Below, piece by piece: positions 57,961 to 64,000 of a DNA stretch of 64,000 nucleotides. Source of the stretch: Rhizophagus clarus (taxonomy: Eukaryota; Glomeromycota; Glomeromycetes; Glomerales; Glomeraceae); assembly GCA_015698045.1 (NCBI GenBank), contig BLAL01000228.1, positions 485,001 to 549,000 on the forward strand, in the 5' to 3' direction. A program made the position numbers and the translations under genes. The first letter of the stretch is position 1. Each line of letters opens with the position of its first letter. The notes under the pieces were generated by a model. That model made no database searches. It saw only the letters and a list, made by a program, of their open reading frames with translations, and was not told the origin of the DNA.

Positions 57961-58215
57961 AGAAGAGACGTAAGAGACTTACTTGAATTTTCACTCATAT
58001 GGTACACATCTAAAAAGACAAAAAGTTTAGTAAAAGAACAAGGGAAAGAATGAAAAGAAAACAAAAAAAAGGAGAAGAAATTAAAACTCACCTTGAATTT
58101 CCGAAATGGATAAAAACAGCCATGCCTAAAAAAAAGAACAAGTTAATAAGAGACAAAAGAAAGGAGAATAAAAGCTAAAAAAACTTACCTGTTACAGTAT
58201 TTAATCCCGAAGCTA
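57961..58215 (-). other. Minus-strand splice-bounded mini-segments
   Basis: Read on the minus strand, two short segments are framed by splice-like signals: ...ctttttag / 28 nt starting atgtgtaccat and ending aattcaag / (g)taagtctc, and ...ttttttttag / 34 nt starting gcatggctg and ending aattcaag / gtgagtttt. A third donor (gtaacag/gtaagttttttt) lies at about 58185. The segments end alike (aattcaag). No continuous frame. Either micro-exons of an unknown transcript or repeat-derived. Confidence 0.35.
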
Positions 58216-58740
58216 AAGGTAACACCATTAACTAAAAAATTTAAATTGTGGTTTATAATTTTTGAAAAAAAAAATTATTTTTTTATTTTTTAAAAAAAAA
58301 ATTCCCTTATCATAAAACAAATGATTTTTTATTTTTTTAAAAAAAATTTCCCTTACAAAAAAATGATTTTTTATTTTTTTAAAAAAAATTTCCCTTAAAA
58401 AAAATGACATTTTTTTTTTAAAAAAAATTTCACTTAAAAAAAACGATATATTTTTTTAAAAAAAATTTCCCTTCCGCCAAAATAAAAATCTGAAGTCTGA
58501 ACAAAACTACTAGCATTGATTATCTATTTATAACATAAAAGGCAATATCGCTTGCCATTTACGATAAGCTTATCTCATGAGTTGATATAAAAAAGGAATA
58601 TGCTTTATATCACATGCACTTTATCTAGTTTTGAACTGGTATAACCGGTATTATGATCCGATTATTTGGGTAAACAGGTTTTTTTTTTTGAATTTATTAC
58701 ATTTAGATAAAAAACAATTTAAAAAAATAATTATTTTTTT
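58216..58740. repeat. 'aaaaaaaatttccctt' low-complexity repeat and spacer
   Basis: Five to six units of about 45-50 bp (ttttttaaaaaaaatttccc + ttaaaaaaaatga) at 58275-58480. Then an AT-rich spacer leads into the tandem array. Confidence 0.6.
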
Positions 58741-60252
58741 TTTTTCTTTTTTTGTAGTATTGCCGGACGAAAAGTATGACCGGACTATTGGAATTAAGGT
58801 AAGGGAGGGTTGGGGTGGTGTTTTTCGTTGTTTTTTTTAATTAATTAATTATTTATTTATTTTTTTTCTTTTTTTGTAGTGTTGCCAGACGAAAAACGTG
58901 ACCGGACTTTTGGAATTAAGGTAAGGAAGGGTTGGGGGAGGTGTTTTTCGTTGGTTTTTTTATTTAATTAATTAATTATTTTTTTTTTTCTTTTTTGTAG
59001 TGTTGCCGGACGAAAAGCACGACCGGACTATTGGAATTAAGGTAAGGGAGGGTTGGGGTGGTGTTTTTTGTTTAATTAATAAATTTATTTTTTTGTTTGT
59101 TTTTTCTTTTTTGTAGTGTTATCGGACGAAAAGCACGACCGGACTATTGGAATTAAAGTAAGGGAGGGTTGGGGGAGGTGTTTTTTGTTGTTTTTTTTTA
59201 ATTAATTAATTAATTATTTGTTTTTTTTCTTTTTTGTAGTGTTGCCAGACGAAAAGCATGACCGGACTATTGGAATTAAGGTAAGGGAGGGTTGGGGTGG
59301 TATTTTTTGTTTAATTAATTAATTATTTATTTGTTTTTTCTTTTTTGTAGTGTTGCCGGACGAAAAGCACGACCAGACTATTGGAATTAAGGTAAGGGAG
59401 GGTTGGGGTGGTGTTTTTTGTTGTTGTTTTTTTTAATTAATTAATTATTTATTTTTTTTTTTCTTTTTTTGTAGTGTTGCCGGACAAAAAACGTGACCGG
59501 ACTTTTGGAATTAAGGTAAGGGAGGGTTGGGGGAGGTGTTTTTCGTTAGTTTTTTTATTTAATTAATTAATTATTTTTTTTTTTCTTTTTTGTAGTGTTG
59601 CCGGACGAAAAGCACGACCGGACTATTGGAATTAAGGTAAGGGAGGGTTGGGGTGGTGTTTTTTGTTTAATTAATTATTTATTTGTTTGTTTTTTCTTTT
59701 TTGTAGTGTTGCCGGACGAAAAGCATGACCGGACTATTGGAATTAAGGTAAGGGAGGGTTGGAGTGGTGTTTTTTGTTTAATTAATTAATTATTTATTTG
59801 TTTATTTTTTTTTTTTGTAGTGTTGCCAGATGAAAAGCACGACCGGACTATTGGAATTAAGGTAAGGGAGGGTTGGGTGGTGTTTTTTGTTTAATTAATT
59901 ATTTATTTATTTGCTTTTTTTAATTAATTATTTATTTGCTTTTTTTTTCTTTTTTGTAGTGTTGCCGGACGAAAAGCACGACCGGACTTTTGGAATTAAG
60001 GACAATTAAGGTAAGGGAGGGTTGGGGAGGTGTTTTTCGTTGTTTTTTTTAATTAATTAATTATTTATTTGTTTTTTTTCTTTTTGTAGTGTTGCCGGAC
60101 GAAAAGCACGACCGGACTTTTGGAATTAAGGACAATTAAGGTAAGGGAGGGTTGGGGTGGTGTTTTTCGTTAGTTTTTTTTTAATTAATTAATTAATTAT
60201 TTTTTTTCTTTCTTTTTTGTAGTATTGCCAGACGAAAAGCATGACCGGACTT
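58741..60252 (+). repeat. Tandem array of exon/intron-like units, 12 plus a partial
   Basis: Each unit of about 110-140 bp has a pyrimidine tract ending in cttttttgtag, a 41-nt core (tgttgccggacgaaaagcac + gaccggactattggaattaag), a donor gtaagggagggttgggg, and a spacer of ttaattaattaattattt. The cores start at 58758 and then about every 120 bp; the last (60223) is cut off after gaccggactt. In two late units the core is extended by gacaattaag to 51 nt. Core and splice-like signals are the most conserved parts. Joined 41-nt cores would change frame at each junction and meet taa, so a long coding product is unlikely. Short peptides read here (LPDEKHDRTIGIK) are repeat products. Confidence 0.85.
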
Positions 60253-61232
60253 CACAATTTAATATTTTGACATTATTAAAACGATTTGTTAAATAACTTT
60301 TATAAAAGCATTCTGTGCCTTTCATATATTGTGTATTTATCCTTTTATTTAATGATCATAGGGCCATTGGTGTTCTGAATCTAATGATCTAACTTTTACT
60401 ATTCTGTTTTACCGAGTTTTACCAAATGTAAAATAAAATAAAAGTATATTGATCATAATATGACTTATCTGCAGCAAATGGAATTCCTTGAGACGCGGGT
60501 ATGTTGTTTCTTTGGGAAGAATATCAGAATTGACTTTAAGAAATGTTCTAACGTTTCTTCTTTTTTAATTTTTGTAGGTGATGAGTTCTCTGGGCTTATT
60601 GGGATACAGGTATATTGTTTTTATAGAAAGGCGGCGTTCGCAAGGCTCTGTAACAACGATTATCTATTTAAAAGTCAAAGCTTTCGTACTGGTGGATTTA
60701 AATATCATGAGATTTCAATGTCGGTTAAATGAATTTTAAAATCATCGTCAGTAAATGATATAAAGGAAGATTCTTTGTCTCCATATTTTAAAAACAATTT
60801 TTAAAATTAAAAATTATTAAAAGATAATGAAAATTTTGGTTATTTCTTTATTTTCAAAATTCTTTAAATATGATGGCAAATTTATACGAAACCCAGTTAT
60901 TTTTGCTGCCTTATTTAATTATTTTACATCAATAAAAAGCTTTTGGAGAATAAATAATACCATTAACAACTGCAAATAACTACAATTGTATTCATAAAAC
61001 TTTTATTTGCAACTGGTGTAAAAAGTGATGGGTTCTTAAAATAGTTGATGGGTTATAAAAAGTTATTATTATTTTAATTTTTAAGTATGAGTTGTAAAAA
61101 ATTTTTTTATTTTCCAATTATTCTACATAAGATTGATAAGATGAATGTGTAACACAATCGTATTTTGCACTGTTTACTAATTTTTTATTAAAAATTCTTA
61201 ATTTAAGCTAATTCCAAGGATCGGCGCATATG
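60253..61232. other. AT-rich DNA with one more splice-like segment
   Basis: At 60460-60615 tttttgtag / gtgatgagttctctgggctt...gggatacag / gtatattg repeats the acceptor-core-donor layout once, with a tattgggatacag end similar to tattggaattaag of the array. The 90-codon frame at 60460 crosses it and is not called. Confidence 0.35.
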
Positions 61233-61384
61233 TTTTAGTATATAAATAAATTTGGTTATATTTAATTGCGAAGATTAAATTAACATGATTCATAAGTTTA
61301 CAAAATGGATAAAATTGTCCACTTTTTAGTATATAAATAAATTTGGTTATATTTAATTGCGAAGATTAAATTAACATGATTCAT
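61233..61384. repeat. 61-bp direct repeat pair
   Basis: The 61-bp sequence starting ttttagtatataaataaatt and ending aacatgattcat occurs at 61233-61293 and 61324-61384 with no difference seen. The 30 bp between hold the degenerate gtccactt palindrome half. Confidence 0.85.
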
Positions 61385-61540
61385 GTTGCGGATTATTTGC
61401 GGATTTGCGGATTATTTGCGGATTTGCAGATTATTTGCGATTGCGGATTTGCGAATAATTATTCTTCAAAATCTGCAATGTTCCGCAATATCGCAAATCG
61501 CAATTAATCCGCAATTAGGGTATTGCGGACATATCTTTAC

Positions 61541-62586
61541 ATGTAGGTAAAGACACAGTTAGAGTTCTTCCTATATCTCTCAACCAAGATGATCGCATTT
61601 TACGTAAACAGTTTCCTCTCAAACTGTCTGAATTAGTCTACAACACTAGTGGCTATGACCTCGAACCTGTCTTACTCAAATGTAAAGCTAAATCCTGCTT
61701 TATTCCTGCTGCAATGATCAGAGGGAGATATTCTAAATGTCGATACGCTTATATTCACTTTTCTTGTGATGAAGATCAACAGGCTGCGCTACAACTTTCA
61801 ATCAACTTCAAAAAGGGCAATATGGATTCACGTCGATTATACTGGAGCCAAGAATCGGATCGCATATGTAACATCTGTGGTAATCCCTCCCACATGGCTG
61901 CTGCTTGTAATAATAAAAATATTAATAAACCCCCTGGCAAAAAGTTTGTTAGTGGCGCTGATAATTGGAAGAATTTAAAGAAGTCGTACGCTGATGCTGC
62001 TAAATCTAAAGGCACTAATAAATCTGCAAGACCTTCTCGCCCCACTCAGCAGAAGAGGCTTGATCACGATACTCAGCACGGTGAGGAAATGGATGAGGAT
62101 GAACCTTGTTTTGACCAAGACCCCGCCATTCTCTGATTCAAAGAAACAATCCTTAATAGTTTACGTCAGCTAGAGACCAAGATCATGAATATCAGTTCAA
62201 CTCTTGAAAATACTGATAAACAAATCGCCGCAATCATTACTGCCCAGAAAGCTTTACACATTGAGAAAGGTTTCAAACTGGAGGGTACCATGAAGAAAAA
62301 ATCCCTCACACAGTCCCCTTCAGCTTCCTCACCTGACCAAGCCAAAAAACGCGTTAAGAGCGCTGATGACTCTGATCAAGAAGCTGAACTCATCCAAGAT
62401 AATCAAGATCTTCACCAATCAGACGTTCAAATTCAAACTCTTCTAACTCAACAAAATGAAATGAAATCGTCCTTTCAATCTATCTCTTCAACCATGACCA
62501 AAATGTTTGAAATGCTTACTGGTACCTCTGCTTCATCTTCTTTGGGGGAAGATGATGAAGTTGCCAACGTTTTTGATCTTGCATAA
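61541..62586 (+). pseudogene. Decayed LINE ORF1, 3' part
   Basis: The frame resumes directly after the insertion (GKDTVRVLPISLNQDDRILR) and runs through a CCHC zinc knuckle, CNICGNPSHMAAAC (C-x2-C-x4-H-x4-C), at about 61869-61910. A TGA stop at about 62134 interrupts it; reading continues in the same frame (FKETILNSLRQLETKIMNIS) to the natural-looking TAA at 62584-62586. The last part (62185-62586) has a coiled-coil-like heptad pattern and an acidic end. The layout zinc knuckle then coiled coil equals that of ORF1 of the intact LINE. Confidence 0.8.
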
Positions 62587-62609
62587 TCATTTTTAATGAT
62601 AGACAACAA

Positions 62610-64000
62610 TATTCCTCTGGTTCCTTTTTATCCTCTCAATTAAAAAAAAACAATTCCCCCAAACTTGACTCATCACCAATTTTTCATTCAAAAAGGGATC
62701 TTTTAGATTCCACTATAACGAAAATCGCATCTACAAATATTCGTACTTTAAATAAAAACAAATTTATCGGCTTAATCGACGCTATGAAAGATTACAATAT
62801 CGACATTTATGGGCTCTCAGAGACTAATTGTTCTGAACGACAAGCAAAAATATGGCAGCACCAACTGGGTGTTCACAGTTACTTTGAATATTCACAATTA
62901 GGGGGCAAAGGCCAAGGCGTAGGCATTATCATTGACGCCAAATATGACATATTCGTTCACAAAGCAGTTGGACATAAAGGTAGAATCCTTTATTTGGACT
63001 TGTACTTTAGCGATAAGCGTAAACTTCGTTTAATTCAGGTTTACCTTAATGCTAATCAAAAAAAAAGACCACAAATTGAAGCTTTATACAAATACATTGA
63101 CGATACTATCAGCGATGCCCAATCACGTGACATGGAAGTCATCATCATGGGAGATTTCAATATTAATTATAGAAAATATTTAATGGCTTTTGTCAATAAT
63201 AAATGGCAATTTTCCTTGTTTCGCACTCTGGAAAGTAGAAGATTGTTAGATACCATTCCAATCTTTAATGACAATGATGAAGAAATGTATACTTACACAC
63301 CAGCTGATTTTAATAGACAGGAATCAAGATTGGATTATATTTGGGCGTCTTTATCTATGTTAGAGAAAAGTGTTAATAGCACAGTGATAGAGAACGATCA
63401 TTTTGATACTGACCATAAAACTATAACGTTGTCATTGGACACAGTACAGATGACAGGTGTTTCCTTGAACACAACCAATCAAAAGAAGAAACATATCAAA
63501 AGGACTGTATTTCAATATGATGAAATGGACAAGGGTAATGAACATACCTGGGAGAATTTCAGCACCCATTTGGACCTAGAACTTGAGAATACATTAATGA
63601 AAGATTTTTCCATCGTTAAACCTCGCCACATCAATACCCTCTAGGACATGTTTAGGCAAACCCTCATGAGGGTAGCTAAATCTCGTATAGTCAATAAGCA
63701 AGTTACTAGAAATAAAGTTAAGACTACACCAGAAAAGAAGCTTTCAATTTACTTCGATCTAAGATATATTGTTAATTCTATACTGGAAACACGTTCGATG
63801 TTGAATGATTCTGCTTCTATTACTTATAGTGTCTCTGCTAAATGGTCCAAGTTCCAACATCTCATTAACATGACTTTGGACAAATATGAATGCTCAAACC
63901 TTTCATCGTCCTTTACCTTTCTTATACTTGACGACTTCAAATTATTTTTGAAGAATTTATGTAAAATTAGAAAACATCTACGATTTCTTTTTAAATTGGA
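62610..64000 (+). pseudogene. Decayed LINE ORF2: endonuclease domain, runs off the window
   Basis: An AP-type endonuclease frame whose first recognisable motif, IASTNIRTLNKNKF, lies upstream of the first Met at 62784, so the original start was earlier. Further motifs: YGLSETN, GKGQGVGIIID, MGDFNINY, SRLDYIW, and DTDHKTI (the terminal SDH/TDH box). A TAG at 63642-63644 breaks the frame; the same reading resumes (DMFRQTLMRVAKSRIVNKQV) and stays open to the window end, before the reverse transcriptase. Non-functional as read. Confidence 0.8.

Larger units (their letters stand above)
56476..61540. mobile_element. 5.07-kb foldback-like insertion inside a LINE ORF1
   Basis: The left end starts gtaaagatgggtcc; the right end, reverse-complemented, starts gtaaagatatgtcc (two mismatches in 14). 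Inside each end lies a block of 'ccgcaaataatc' repeats in opposite orientations (56550-56745 and 61385-61530) and an 'agtggacaaaattgtccact'-type palindrome (56745-56764; degenerate at 61305-61323). The ends thus form about 280 bp of imperfect inverted repeat. The flanking duplication is atgtag (56470-56475 / 61541-61546) with these ends, or up to 14 bp (catgtaggtaaaga) if the ends are set inward. No transposase was found inside, so it is presumed non-autonomous. Confidence 0.75.

Noticed and set aside
57127-58091. Several overlapping hydrophobic minus-strand frames resembling membrane proteins
   Set aside because: Antisense of the polypurine tract; the hydrophobicity comes from Phe/Leu/Ser codons made of pyrimidines.
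58741-60252. CRISPR-like array (regular repeats with spacers)
   Set aside because: Spacers are not unique but are the same AT-rich sequence, units are about 120 bp, no cas genes are present, and the genome is eukaryotic.
60460-60732. 90-codon plus-strand frame
   Set aside because: It reads across acceptor- and donor-like signals in the insertion; no domain.

Overview
The window looks like nuclear DNA of an arbuscular mycorrhizal fungus (Glomeromycotina, Rhizophagus-like). The evidence is very AT-rich DNA, short fungal introns with GT...AG ends, and the gene mix: protein kinase-like proteins with a Cys-x2-Cys...Cys-x2-Cys N-terminus, an F-box protein, a kinase fused to a long Sel1-repeat array, and dense LINE, Tc1/mariner and MITE-type repeats. 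These expanded families are known from Rhizophagus. The assignment rests on memory of protein families, not on a search.

Layout. 1-1.8 kb: 3' part of a six-exon gene of unknown function. 3.1-4.3 kb: an F-box gene on the minus strand. 7.7-11.05 and 14.5-19.9 kb: two diverged copies of one segment, each with a two-exon kinase-like gene (9406-10664 and 18136-19386). In both, the catalytic-loop HRD reads HGH, so they are predicted pseudokinases. A 101-bp MITE sits in the first copy only. 20141-21477: an apparently intact DD34E Tc1/mariner transposon with a TA target duplication. 22811-32167: a full-length non-LTR retrotransposon on the minus strand (ORF1 812 aa, ORF2 2064 aa with endonuclease, reverse transcriptase, RNase H and a zinc finger), with a 16-bp target duplication and an (AAAT)n tail, next to a 5'-truncated relative in the same target. 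32.8-33.2 kb: a 420-bp TIR element. 35.3-38.3 kb: a five-exon kinase/Sel1 gene with a one-base frameshift just before HRD.

38.3-55 kb is a gene-poor, low-complexity region. It holds hairpin-forming minisatellites (about 48.0-50.5 and 52.1-54.0 kb), several TIR elements, a SINE-like insertion with an 18-bp target duplication, and a series of short segments each bounded by splice-like acceptors and donors (43.5-44.4 kb).

55.4-64 kb holds a second, decayed LINE on the plus strand. Its ORF1 is split by a 5.07-kb foldback-like insertion (56476-61540). That insertion carries inverted 'ccgcaaat' repeat blocks at both ends, a polypurine tract, and a striking array of 12-13 units in which a 41-nt core is framed by a perfect splice acceptor and donor. 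No RNA genes, CRISPR arrays or prokaryotic operons were seen. The genes do not form a pathway; the region is best read as expanded signalling families sitting among mobile elements.
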